From positions 3,162,001 through 3,226,000 of the forward strand of contig NC_016604.1 in assembly GCF_000230895.2 (NCBI RefSeq): a DNA stretch of 64,000 bases, given 5' to 3'. Of this stretch, positions 52,230 through 60,259 are shown in pieces (within the stretch, counting starts at the first letter, position 1; each line of letters starts with the position of its first letter). The translations under genes and the position numbers were made by a program. The notes beneath the pieces were generated by a model that searched no databases, was not told the DNA's origin, and saw nothing but the letters and a program-made list of their open reading frames with translations. This DNA comes from Mycolicibacterium rhodesiae NBB3 (GTDB lineage: Bacteria > Actinomycetota > Actinomycetes > Mycobacteriales > Mycobacteriaceae).

Positions 52230-53231
52230 ATGGCGGCGACGGCGAAGATCGCGGAATCGTACTTTAGCCGACGGGAGACCGTATGCACTGAACAGTTGAG
52301 CGCGGCCGAGCACCTCGCTTCGGAAATTTTCACGCCGCACCGTCTCCGCTTCTCCGGGCGCGGCCAGCGGTTGAATGCCCGGCTCAGCGCCGCCCGCATC
52401 GGTGCTGTGACCATCGGTTATCTGCGGTACGGTGCAGATGTCGAACTCGTCAATTCGACTGCGCTCGATGATTACCACATCAACGTTCCCCTCACGAGCC
52501 ACGCCGATTCGTGGTGCGGCTCAGCCACTGCTCAAGCGACGCCCACGCAGGCGGCGGTTTTCCTCCCAGGCCGTCCTGCTGGCATCAAGTGGGCCGCCGA
52601 CTGTGGCCAGCTATGCGTGAAGTTCAGCCGCGCGGATCTGGAACTCGAACTCGAAGGCTTGCTTGGAAGACCTGCGATTAGACCGTTGAATATCACGCAT
52701 AGCATGAACCTGACGGCGGACAGCAGCCGGGCCTGGCTTGCGCTGCTATCGATACTGTACCGAGAGGTCTCTCGCCCTGAGAGCATCGTGCAACATCCGA
52801 TGACCGGGCGACATTTCGAACACTTGCTTATGCATGGGTTTCTACTCGCCCAACCCCATTACCAGGCCATGGCGCTCGCCGCCGCCGACCAACAAGCGGC
52901 GCCGCCGCCCAAAGTGCTGAGGACAGCACTCGACCTGATTGAGGAGCATCCCGAACGGAGTTGGACGACAACCGATCTTGCGCGCGAGGTTGGTATCGGT
53001 GTTCGCGCTCTTCAAGAGAGCTTCAGGCGGCACGTCGGGGTTCCCCCGCTCACGTATCTGCGCGAAGTCCGGCTAATCCGTGCGCACGCAGAACTGGCGG
53101 CGTCGTCCGAGGGTGCCGTCACTGTTGCCCGCGTAGCGATGAAGTGGGGCTTTGGTCATTTGGGTCGCTTCAGCGCGGACTATCGGCGCAAGTTCGGCGT
53201 CACTCCCCAACATACTTTGCGCGCGAGCTGA
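52230..53231 (+). CDS. AraC family transcriptional regulator
   Basis: A 333-aa AraC/XylS-type activator. An N-terminal ligand-binding domain (DVELVNSTALDDYHINVPL, AAVFLPGRPAGIKW) precedes a C-terminal double HTH (WTTTDLAREVGIGVRALQESFRRHVGVPPLTYLREVRL and VARVAMKWGFGHLGRFSADYRRKFGVTP). ATG 52230 is preceded by AGGAAGTGAGGT; the open frame back to 52158 is not supported. It probably senses an aromatic compound and activates the 40.7-51.9 kb genes. Its stop is 37 bp from the convergent minus-strand operon. Confidence 0.9.
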   Translation: MAATAKIAESYFSRRETVCTEQLSAAEHLASEIFTPHRLRFSGRGQRLNARLSAARIGAVTIGYLRYGADVELVNSTALDDYHINVPLTSHADSWCGSATAQATPTQAAVFLPGRPAGIKWAADCGQLCVKFSRADLELELEGLLGRPAIRPLNITHSMNLTADSSRAWLALLSILYREVSRPESIVQHPMTGRHFEHLLMHGFLLAQPHYQAMALAAADQQAAPPPKVLRTALDLIEEHPERSWTTTDLAREVGIGVRALQESFRRHVGVPPLTYLREVRLIRAHAELAASSEGAVTVARVAMKWGFGHLGRFSADYRRKFGVTPQHTLRAS

Positions 53232-53239
53232 ATTCGCCT

Positions 53240-53252
53240 TGGCGCAGCGCCA
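53240..53252. terminator. Possible bidirectional terminator hairpin
   Basis: TGGCG-CAG-CGCCA forms a 5-bp GC-rich stem in the 37-bp gap between the convergent araC and panE-like genes. There is no clear T-tract, so the call is weak. Confidence 0.3.
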
Positions 53253-53268
53253 TCGAACGGCGTCAGCG

Positions 53269-54273
53269 CTAGGCCAGGAATCCGTCGACGGTCTTAATGA
53301 TCTGGTAGGCGACTCGCAGCGTGGGCACATCCATGGCCAGTTCTTCAGCGGCGGCGACGTAAGGGCCCAGCATGAAATCGACCTCTGTCTTACGTCCTCG
53401 CACGACATCCTCGTACATCGAGGGGTGGCCCGTGTTTCCCTTCTCGCGCATTACTTTGCCCTGTCCGATGACAAACTTGATCGCCTCGTCCGTCGGAAGG
53501 GCGTCGAGTTCCTTGAGGCGGGATAGAGGCGCAAAGAAGTTCATCGGCTCGTAACCCTTCGCGCGGTAGACCGCGAGAAGGTCCTTCGCAAGCGCGACGA
53601 AGTACATCGCTCCCTCAGGCACCTCCATGCCCTCGAAGACCGAGGCGCCAGGGATTGCGCCCAGCGCGGTGACCGACCACGCGGCCGCCAGCGCGATCTG
53701 CGCGAGCTTTTCCCACTCGACCTGCTCTATGTTGCCCACCGCCATTGCGGGAAGGCCGGCGTTAGTGAAGGCAGTCGTCAGGTCGTCGACGCGCGCACTG
53801 CATGAGCCGTCAAGTTCCCCAAAGTAAGCGGTCACCTCAGCTGTTAGGTGATTGCGTACGAGGCCCGGTTCGAGCAAGGTGCCGCCCTCGATCGTGGAGG
53901 CTCCGATCACCCGGTCCGGCCCAAGCCACCCGGCGAGAGTCGCATCTTTCTCGACGGTGTTCTGCACCGACAACGCGCTGCTCACGACATCGCGCAGGCC
54001 GTCAGCCTCTGCCAGCGCCTGCGCCGTATCTTTGCCTTTCACCGCCAACACTAGGTAATCGAAGTGTCCAGTGGCCTTGGCGGTCTGGTCGACCGCTGTC
54101 AAGTTGTCGGTGATCACCAGGTCGCCCCGACGGCCCGTGATTCGGAGGCCGTCGCGGGTGATCGCCTCGGTGTGCGCCGGCCTACCGACCAGGGTGACAT
54201 CCACGCCAGTGTTCGCCAAATAGCCGCCCAGGACCGAACCGAGCCCGCCCGCGCCGAGGATCAAGACGCGCAT
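53269..54273 (-). CDS. Ketopantoate reductase (ApbA/PanE) family protein
   Basis: A 334-aa NAD(P)H-binding protein of the ApbA/PanE family. It begins MRVLILGAGGLGSVLGGYLANTG, with VLAVKGKDTAQAL and NTVEKDATLAGWLG. The conserved WEKLAQIALAAAWSV segment is the 2-dehydropantoate reductase helix. The start is ATG at 54273 on the minus strand, sharing one base with the stop of the DapA-like gene, so the two are an operon. In a catabolic setting it more likely reduces a 2-oxo acid than makes pantoate. Confidence 0.86.
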   Translation of the reverse strand: MRVLILGAGGLGSVLGGYLANTGVDVTLVGRPAHTEAITRDGLRITGRRGDLVITDNLTAVDQTAKATGHFDYLVLAVKGKDTAQALAEADGLRDVVSSALSVQNTVEKDATLAGWLGPDRVIGASTIEGGTLLEPGLVRNHLTAEVTAYFGELDGSCSARVDDLTTAFTNAGLPAMAVGNIEQVEWEKLAQIALAAAWSVTALGAIPGASVFEGMEVPEGAMYFVALAKDLLAVYRAKGYEPMNFFAPLSRLKELDALPTDEAIKFVIGQGKVMREKGNTGHPSMYEDVVRGRKTEVDFMLGPYVAAAEELAMDVPTLRVAYQIIKTVDGFLA

Positions 54274-55250
54274 CAAATGGCCTCCGCGGCCGTCAGTTTC
54301 TCCTGCAGAACTTCGCGCTCCGGAGCAGACAGCCGGGCTTTGACGGGCGGCCGTACCGGGCCGGCACGAAGCCCCAACAGCTCGAACCACGCCTTCAGAT
54401 AAGGCATCGCCGCGACGTAGGAACCCGTTGCCGCGATGCGGCCGATGAGCACCTCTTCGTACACCTGGCGGATTGCGTCCAGCTTCGCCGACACAGGCAG
54501 TGCCCCCGCCAGTTCACCAGCGAAGGCAAGGTCGGTGTAGTGGTGCAGTTCCTGCCGCCGTTTCCCGTACAGGATCAGGGAGAGCTCCCCATAAAGCACC
54601 CGACCCCCGAAGAGCGCAGCATCATGCGCCCAATAGCGCTCATTCGGCTCGCTGATGACAAGGCGGTCCCCGAAGCGGCGGCGTAATGCGATGCTGTCGG
54701 TCCAACTCAAAGTGCCGTTCTTGATCCCGATGACGTTGGAGTGCTCGGCGATGCGAGCGACGGCGTCGTGGGTGTACACGAAACTGGATACCGGCGTCCG
54801 GTAGAGCACTAGCGCCAGCCCGGTGGCAGGCGCCACGAAGTCGAAGTAGTCTACGACGTCGTCGTCCGTCTTGAGCTGAACCGATGGGTTCATTATCTCG
54901 GCGCCGGTGAAGCCCAGAGACGCCACGAAGCGTAATCTTTCGACCGCCTGGTACGCCGACGAGTCCAGAATGATCGTAAACAAGGGAAGGCGGCCGGCGG
55001 TGGCGTCAGCGACTACCTCGTGGTAGCGCTGCCATTCGGCCAGTGTCATGTTCCATCCCTCAGCGAAAAAGCCGCCTACGACGAGGCCAGTGCAACCCAT
55101 CTCCACAAACGCGTCGATGTTCTGCCGCAGACCGTCCTCGTCCAGCTCGAAATCGTCGGTGAGGGGCGTGACAGGACACATATAGAAGCCTCGAAGGTTC
55201 TCGGTGGCCCACGCCCTAGCATCGGATCCGAGCGGTGTCGTGATGGTCAT
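54273..55250 (-). CDS. Dihydrodipicolinate synthase (DapA) superfamily aldolase
   Basis: A 325-aa class I aldolase/lyase of the NAL/DapA superfamily. The likely Schiff-base lysine is in NVIGIKNGT and the partner tyrosine in VLYRTP. Members of this superfamily in PAH pathways are hydratase-aldolases acting on benzylidenepyruvates, giving an aldehyde and pyruvate. The context supports that role, but lysine biosynthesis DapA or another aldolase cannot be excluded. The start is ATG at 55250. It heads a two-gene operon transcribed leftward from the decayed pcaR-pcaH promoter copy. Confidence 0.85.
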   Translation of the reverse strand: MTITTPLGSDARAWATENLRGFYMCPVTPLTDDFELDEDGLRQNIDAFVEMGCTGLVVGGFFAEGWNMTLAEWQRYHEVVADATAGRLPLFTIILDSSAYQAVERLRFVASLGFTGAEIMNPSVQLKTDDDVVDYFDFVAPATGLALVLYRTPVSSFVYTHDAVARIAEHSNVIGIKNGTLSWTDSIALRRRFGDRLVISEPNERYWAHDAALFGGRVLYGELSLILYGKRRQELHHYTDLAFAGELAGALPVSAKLDAIRQVYEEVLIGRIAATGSYVAAMPYLKAWFELLGLRAGPVRPPVKARLSAPEREVLQEKLTAAEAI

Positions 55251-55439
55251 CTTGTATGCGGTTCCTTCGGCGGTAGTTCGGCAGTTTGAGGGTTTGAGGC
55301 GGACCGACTCGCCTACTCCTCCGCTTAATGTTCGAAACTGACGGAGGGCGTTGGCTCTCTGCCGAACATTGCCGGGGAGAACCGTGGACGTCTATCCCGT
55401 AAGCGCTGCGGAGACTCCGATTCGCGCCCAACCTGTAGC

Positions 55440-55521
55440 ACTTCGACCTTGTTGGAGATGCACCGATTCGTTGCAAATCAGCGAGTCGACAGTGGTTCTG
55501 CACGTGATACATGCCTGCCAA
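55440..55521 (-). pseudogene. Remnant of the pcaR (IclR) 5' end
   Basis: On the minus strand, TTGGCAGG at 55521 aligns with the ATGGCAGG of pcaR at 60197. The same ribosome-binding sequence (GCGGAAGG) lies upstream. Translated, LAGMYHVQNHCRLADLQRIG weakly parallels MAGNTSTPG...SRLLAIVGAF. Later codons do not match IclR, so only a short 5' fragment is left. Confidence 0.4.
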
Positions 55522-55531
55522 TTTCGGGCCC

Positions 55532-55551
55532 CCTTCCGCTGAGTGAAATTC
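55532..55551. promoter_or_regulatory. PcaR-type operator/RBS element, copy 1
   Basis: CCTTCCGCTGAGTGAAATTC differs at one base from 60207-60226 in the live pcaR-pcaH intergenic region. TTCCGC-TGA-GYGAAA is an imperfect palindrome of IclR-operator type and also contains the pcaR ribosome-binding sequence on the other strand. It could still recruit PcaR to the DapA-like operon. Confidence 0.6.
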
Positions 55552-55592
55552 CTCGGTTCGCCAGTCTCGAAGTCGTCGGTACCGTAGGCGCC

Positions 55593-55691
55593 GTGACAGC
55601 GTTGATCGACAGCAATCCCGACGGCGCCCTGGCGAGTCAGCAGGCGATCAGCGCGGAGATCGCGATCAAGTCCGTTCGCCGGCGTGATTGG
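55593..55691 (+). pseudogene. Remnant of the pcaH 5' end
   Basis: GTGACAGC at 55593 aligns with ATGACAGC at 60269 in pcaH. The translated strings VTALIDSNPDGALASQQAISAEI and MTATPAINSDSASASQAEVSAEI match at SAEI, at ASQ and at several other positions. Alignment with the live locus holds with a single 1-bp gap from the operator to this point. Homology is lost after about 30 codons. The remnant has no Fe-ligand region. Confidence 0.6.
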
Positions 55692-55908
55692 GCTCAGCAC
55701 GTCACATCGATTTCAGTTTTGGTTCGTGTGACCCCGAATTCTCAATGGCACTCCTCGCGCATCGATCGAAGAGCCGTGGCGAGCTTGATCCTCGCTGCGC
55801 CGTCGGCCGCTGCTGGTGGGATCCCGTCCATTTTCGATCAGTGGGACGAGGCTGCGGCCGGCCCGCCGACAGACTGCCACACTGATGAAATTGCTTACGA
55901 GTGACTCG

Positions 55909-56481
55909 ATGCACGAAAAGCGCCCTTGCCGTGACAAATTCGACGCTTCGGTACCCACTCCACGCAGGGTGAAGACGGTCAAAAAGGGATCGGCGTCCGG
56001 TCTCCTGCCCCGTTTGACACTAGGTATCGTTGCAGTACTTGGCGTGCAAGCACTACTGATACCGCCAGCCGCGCACGGCGACAACAAGCGACTCAATGAC
56101 GGCGTGGTAGCCAATGTCTACACCATTCAACGCCAGGCGGGCTGCCCGAACGACATCATCATTAGTCCGACCCTCCAGCTCGCTGCCCAGTGGCACGCGC
56201 GCGATGCGCTGGCCAACCGCAACGTCGACGGCGACATTGGATCGGATGGTTCCACGCCCCAGGTGCGGGCGGAAGCCGCGGGATTTAGCGGCGTGGTGTC
56301 TGAAACCGTTGCGATAAATCCAGCACTCGCGTTGAGCGGCATCGAGCTGATCAACCAGTGGTATTACGACCCGGTCGATTTTGCGGTCATGTCTGACTGT
56401 GCAAACACCCGGATCGGGGTGTGGTCAGAGAATTCCATCGACCGCACAGTTGTAGTTGCGGTATACGGCAAGCCCCAATGA
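55909..56481 (+). CDS. Secreted CAP-domain (SCP/PR-1) protein
   Basis: About 190 aa. An N-terminal positive region and hydrophobic stretch (LTLGIVAVLGVQALLIPPAAHG) form a signal peptide. The mature part LNDGVVANVYTIQRQAGCPNDIIISPTLQLAAQWHARD and ETVAINPALALSGIELINQWYYD is typical of mycobacterial CAP proteins. Starts at 55885, 55909 or GTG 55969 are possible; none has a strong ribosome-binding site. Two cysteines likely form a disulfide. Function in the envelope is unknown. It is a stand-alone gene between decayed sequences. Confidence 0.8.
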   Translation: MHEKRPCRDKFDASVPTPRRVKTVKKGSASGLLPRLTLGIVAVLGVQALLIPPAAHGDNKRLNDGVVANVYTIQRQAGCPNDIIISPTLQLAAQWHARDALANRNVDGDIGSDGSTPQVRAEAAGFSGVVSETVAINPALALSGIELINQWYYDPVDFAVMSDCANTRIGVWSENSIDRTVVVAVYGKPQ

Positions 56482-56883
56482 GTCAAGAAGCAAGTCAGCG
56501 CCCAGACTATGCGGACTGCTCAACGCTTCCTGACAAGCCCCGCAAAGTTGTTCCCAGTGCATGACGCCGCGAGGCCGCGAAACGCACCTTCACTCCGATG
56601 GCGGCATCTATGTCCCTAAGCAGGGTCATTTCATACGAGGCTCCGCCGTCGGCAATTGCGACGGGCGATAACGCACTCAGCAGAACCAGAGCTGATCCAG
56701 CCCAACTCAAGCCGCGCCGACGAATGCTGACGGGTGCATCCCCCTGCAATGACAATTACACGTTTCTGTGGTTATCGAACGATGAATCCCATTGGCACCG
56801 CATTGTTCCACCGGGTGTCATCTTTTTCAGCAAGCCAACAATTCTGTGGACTCAACGAAGAAATACACGAAGGAGCCCGTTCA
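56482..56883. other. Intergenic region, no confident gene
   Basis: 402 bp. A minus-strand frame (56507-56755) encodes 82 aa with a signal-peptide-like stretch and could be a small secreted protein or a fragment, but it begins with TTG and lacks a ribosome-binding site. The right end holds GAAGGAG, the ribosome-binding site for the cupin gene at 56884. Confidence 0.4.
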
Positions 56884-57366
56884 ATGACGCTATCCCGTGA
56901 CGAGATAGATGAATTCTCGGAGAGTATGGCACGAGCAGCAGGCCGCGACAGCCAGCACGTGGGGGAGGAGCACCTTGTCGTTAGCTCCGACGACGCGCAC
57001 TGGATCCAGACTGGCAGCCCATCTCAGATTGGGCTGCTACTACGAATACCTGCTCGCTCGGTAGAGTTTTTTCTGCAGAAGATTCCCGGGGGCGAGGGCA
57101 GTGACCTTCATCGACACGTACATGAGTCGGTTCACTTCGTGCGATATGGCTCGGGTTGGTCGGAGATTGGCGATCAACGCGTCCGGTGGAGCGCGGGCGA
57201 CTTCGTGTATACGCCGCCGTGGATCTGGCATCGCCACTATGCCGACGAGGGGCATGACGTGGAGATGATCGTCATCGAGAATTCCCGCCTGCTGGCTGCT
57301 CTGGACGCCACCCAGAGGGAAAGCATGGGCAACACTAGCTTCGCAGACGCCTTCGGCGAGAAGTAG
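56884..57366 (+). CDS. Cupin domain protein
   Basis: A 160-aa cupin. The metal-binding motif appears as GGEGSDLHRHVHESVHFVRYGSGW, and the second motif as GDFVYTPPWIWHRHY. ATG 56884 follows GAAGGAG eight bases upstream; the frame is open back to 56734. It is not closely related to the cupin at 38105. Possible roles are dioxygenase or ligand sensing. Function unknown. Confidence 0.78.
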   Translation: MTLSRDEIDEFSESMARAAGRDSQHVGEEHLVVSSDDAHWIQTGSPSQIGLLLRIPARSVEFFLQKIPGGEGSDLHRHVHESVHFVRYGSGWSEIGDQRVRWSAGDFVYTPPWIWHRHYADEGHDVEMIVIENSRLLAALDATQRESMGNTSFADAFGEK

Positions 57367-57848
57367 CGATTCGTCCTCAGCGGATCGGAGCTGCGCACAT
57401 CCGCTCGCGCGCCGACCTCGCCGGGCGAAGGAACAAACCCCGAAAACCTCGGCTACGCACATCTTTGGACGGCTTCGCCAATCATTGTGAAGGACGTCAT
57501 GGCGTTCGTTTCGCGTTTCCGGAGGCGGATTTCGAAGGCCGGCAATGGTGGCATGGCCGAGGGCCGCTTCGAGCATGGCCAGGTGATCGCGCTTCAATTT
57601 CGCGGTTCGCTGGCAAGGCAACGGTGGGAGCGGATGATTTCGTCCGGTGGCAGCCGGTCAGTGTCAGGCACAACTAGGCGGTTTAGGGCGGCCGAATCCT
57701 GTTGTGCCGCAATAGTTAAGTCAGCATGGTGACGTCTCCCCCACGGTTAATGTGGATAGGAGGTTTGCCTAATATTACCAAACATTGAAATTCATCTGTC
57801 TCAACTATATTGCCTCCATACGGTTAGAGGTTGGCCTAGCCTCAGACT
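57367..57848. other. Region without a recognisable gene
   Basis: About 480 bp. ORFs at 57465-57677 and 57487-57732 (plus) have no domain signal. Near the right end, the AT-rich GTTTG...TAATATTA...CAAAC motif (57763-57785) is palindrome-like and could be an operator of the lost tetR. Confidence 0.4.
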
Positions 57849-58251
57849 GTGCGCCAAACGGCAGATGCTGATGCCTTCTCACCCTGGTCGATGCGTGAGA
57901 CTGAGCTGCTCGAGGTCGCGTTGCAGCTCCTGGAAGCGCGGGAATATGACGGGCTGACGGTCGACGCGTGCCACCCTCCGTGCCAGCAAGGCCACTATCT
58001 ACCCGCGCTGGACCACCTCGACGGTGTTCGCCCCAATAACCGTAAGCGTCCGCCAGGTCGCGGACGTAATCGACACCGGAACGCTGTGGGGTTGTCTTCT
58101 GGCTTGGCGCACGGGAATGCGTGCGCACCCACGTCGAAACTCTGCCACGGGTATCTGCTACCGAGGTATGTAGTCTTGCGCTCAATCATCGTCGGCTGGC
58201 CAACAACCGACCGCACCGTTCAGATTCTCGACGACATAGTCGTCCCACCCT
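57849..58251 (+). pseudogene. Frameshifted TetR family regulator
   Basis: Starts at GTG 57849 with MRETELLEVALQLLEAREYDGLTVDA, the classical TetR HTH beginning. After GTCGACGCG about two bases are missing; the family continuation (ATLRASKATIYPRWTT, then VADVIDTGTLWG, then AWRTGMR) is in another frame. A second shift near 58120 moves HVETLPRV to a third frame. No intact ORF spans the protein. Its former target is unknown. Confidence 0.75.
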
Positions 58252-58257
58252 GAATCC

Positions 58258-58680
58258 GTGGAACGGGTTGAGACCCAGTCGCTGGGCTACCTTCTGCACC
58301 GCTTAACTTCGGCGCTGCGTAACGAGGTGACCGCCACGGTGCTCTCGCCGTTGGGTGTCTCCTTCCCTCAGTACCTATGCATGCGCTTGTTGTCGCAATC
58401 GCCCGGCATGTCCAATGCGCAATTGGCGCGCACTATCAACGTTTCCCCACAGGCGATGAACAGGGTGGTGCGGGAATTGCAGAAGCGCAGTTTAGTGGTA
58501 CAGGCCACCATGGCGCCGTCTGGGCGATCACTTCCCATGGAGCTTTCGATTGAGGGCGCCGAGTTGCTCAACCGCACCAACTCCGGTGTGCGTGCGGCCG
58601 AACGTCGTGTTCTCGCCGAGTTCGCCGAGCAGGACCGGCATGAACTGCTGAAGCTACTCGCCATGCTCGGCCAGCGATAA
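58258..58680 (+). CDS. MarR family transcriptional regulator
   Basis: A 140-aa winged-helix protein. HTH: LCMRLLSQSPGMSNAQLARTINVSPQAMNRVVRELQKRSLV; wing: APSGRSLPMELSIEGAELL. GTG 58258 is the start; the gene is intact, unlike its neighbours. The target is unknown; the adjacent regions are decayed. Confidence 0.85.
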   Translation: MERVETQSLGYLLHRLTSALRNEVTATVLSPLGVSFPQYLCMRLLSQSPGMSNAQLARTINVSPQAMNRVVRELQKRSLVVQATMAPSGRSLPMELSIEGAELLNRTNSGVRAAERRVLAEFAEQDRHELLKLLAMLGQR

Positions 58681-59143
58681 CCACCCTGAAATATTTACCG
58701 GCCTATCCGCGAGTGGTTACCTTGTAGCGGTGCCGCGGCCGGGCCGACGTTCTCGCGCCCAGCGCACCGGCGGAGGATCGCTACGGAGGTAGGTTCCCTT
58801 GCCTGCCGCCGTCGCCGACCTTCTGCCGTATTCGGAATCGGAACCAGTGTGCTGACCAAACTTATGCAAACCCTATCGGAGGTACCGACAAACCTTGTGC
58901 GCCGACCGAGGGCCTCGTGATGTGCGCCGCCACCATTCGTTAGAAGCACCGTGGGTGACGCCGCCAACCGCAGAGCCCCGTCTGCCAAGCAGTGAAGTGA
59001 TCTCGTCGAAGACGGAGTGGCGCTACGCCCGAGACCGTGCTCAGCAAGGCCGTGCCAGGCGGTGCCCCGGGCCCTGTCGAGCAGAAGCCACGTACCGGTG
59101 CATCGAGCAAGCTTGGTGATGTTCACCCCCCGGACAGGACCAA
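58681..59143. other. Region without a recognisable gene
   Basis: About 460 bp between MarR and the GAF fragment. ORFs on both strands (58695-59126 minus; 58895-59119 plus) give no family signal. I regard it as degraded DNA. Confidence 0.45.
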
Positions 59144-59422
59144 CGCCCTGACATTGACCTACTGATCACCGAATGCCGCGGCAACGGCGCTGTTGAAATA
59201 CCAGGGCGAGTATGGAGTTTGGCGTTTCCCCTCCGCTACCACGGGGCGGTTGAAGGCACGCTCGTCGTCAGCGCCGTAAGCCCACCCTCGAGCGCGCACA
59301 TCCAACTGCTGACTGTGCCCGCGAATCAGAACGGCGCTGCCCTGGCATGCATTGCCCTCCATCGGCAAGACAAGCGGTGTACCGAGGAACCGCAAAGAGC
59401 GACACAACTCGTCGACCACTGA
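59144..59422 (+). pseudogene. GAF-domain fragment of a regulator (remnant)
   Basis: One frame runs without stop from 59120 to 59422 but with no good start. It reads VWSLAFPLRYHGAVEGTLVVSA, then NQNGAALACIALHRQDKRCTEE, matching the end of GAF domains in mycobacterial GAF/PucR-type regulators. It stops at TGA before any HTH domain. It is a truncated regulator piece next to pcaR. Confidence 0.55.
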
Positions 59423-59447
59423 GGGCCTGGCCATGGTGCCCTGGGGG

Positions 59448-60197
59448 TTACAGCGAGCGGCCGATGCCGCGCGCCGCGACCTGCAGGGCACCGAGCAGTC
59501 TCTGGCGATCGCGTCGCAGGCTTGGCACGACCACCCCGATCGCTGCGGCCACGGTGTCGTCGGACGATCGCACCACGGGGACGGCCAGCGAACAGGCGCC
59601 GAGCGACATTTCCTCGCTTGTGGTCGCCAGTCCGTCTCGACGAACTCGGTCGATCTGGGCGGCAAGCACTGGGCGGGCGACGATCGTGTACGGCGTGACG
59701 CGGATCAGGTTGGCAAACACATGTTCCTGAATCTCTTCCGGTGCGTAGGCAAGCAGGACCTTGCCGACTCCGGTGCAGTGCATGGGCAGTTTGCTTCCGA
59801 CGCTGCTGACGATGGGGACCGAGGTGCTGCCCATCATCCGCTCGAGATAGAGCACCTCGGTGCCTTCGCGGATCGCGAGGTGCACCGTGGCCGTCGTCGC
59901 CGCGTAGATGTCATGCAGATATGGTTCGGCAACCTGGCGCAATCTGCCTTCGACGGGTGCGAGCAGTCCCGCATCCCACAGCAGTCTGCCCACCTCGAAA
60001 CGGCCGTCTTTTCGTCGCTGCAGCGCGTGTCCGGCAACCAGTTCGCCTGCCAGTCGATGCGTGGTGGGAACCGGCAGACCGGCGCGATGGGCAAGCTCGG
60101 ACAGCGTCAGGCTGCGGTGCCGTTCGTCGAAAGCGCCGACGATTGCCAGCAAACGACTTGTGACCGTTGCCCCCGGGGTCGACGTGTTTCCTGCCAT
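59448..60197 (-). CDS. pcaR: IclR family regulator of pca genes (PcaR-type)
   Basis: A 249-aa IclR-family protein. The N-terminal HTH reads SLTLSELAHRAGLPVPTTHRLAGELVAGHAL; the effector-binding domain has LPMHCTGVGKVLLAYAPEE and CSLAVPVVRSSDDTVAAAIGVVVP. ATG 60197 is nine bases from GGAAGG; ATG 60206 would abut it. It is divergent from pcaH with 62 bp between, where a palindrome-like element lies at 60207-60226. By family analogy it controls the beta-ketoadipate genes in response to a pathway intermediate. Confidence 0.88.
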   Translation of the reverse strand: MAGNTSTPGATVTSRLLAIVGAFDERHRSLTLSELAHRAGLPVPTTHRLAGELVAGHALQRRKDGRFEVGRLLWDAGLLAPVEGRLRQVAEPYLHDIYAATTATVHLAIREGTEVLYLERMMGSTSVPIVSSVGSKLPMHCTGVGKVLLAYAPEEIQEHVFANLIRVTPYTIVARPVLAAQIDRVRRDGLATTSEEMSLGACSLAVPVVRSSDDTVAAAIGVVVPSLRRDRQRLLGALQVAARGIGRSL

Positions 60198-60206
60198 TCT
60201 CTGCAT

Positions 60207-60226
60207 CCTTCCGCTGAGCGAAATTC
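60207..60226. promoter_or_regulatory. PcaR-type operator/RBS element, copy 2
   Basis: CCTTCCGCTGAGCGAAATTC in the pcaR-pcaH divergent region, 19 of 20 bases identical to 55532-55551. TTCCGC-TGA-GCGAAA is an imperfect inverted repeat of IclR-operator type. It overlaps the pcaR ribosome-binding sequence. Confidence 0.6.
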
Positions 60227-60259
60227 TAGTCTTCACTGCATTTCCCAGGAGCCGATACC

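Larger units (their letters stand above)
55251..55884. other. Non-coding region with decayed pcaR-pcaH promoter copy
   Basis: 634 bp. The middle (about 55440-55690) aligns with the divergent pcaR-pcaH region at 60190-60370. No complete gene was seen. ORFs at 55449-55904 (plus) and 55392-55700 (minus) are consistent with degenerating homologous sequence. Confidence 0.6.

Noticed and set aside
56507..56755. Minus-strand 82-aa ORF with a signal-peptide-like segment
   Set aside because: TTG start without a ribosome-binding site; could be a small secreted protein or a fragment, but evidence is too thin to call.
57465..57732. Two short plus-strand ORFs after the cupin gene
   Set aside because: Overlapping frames without domains; more likely degraded DNA.
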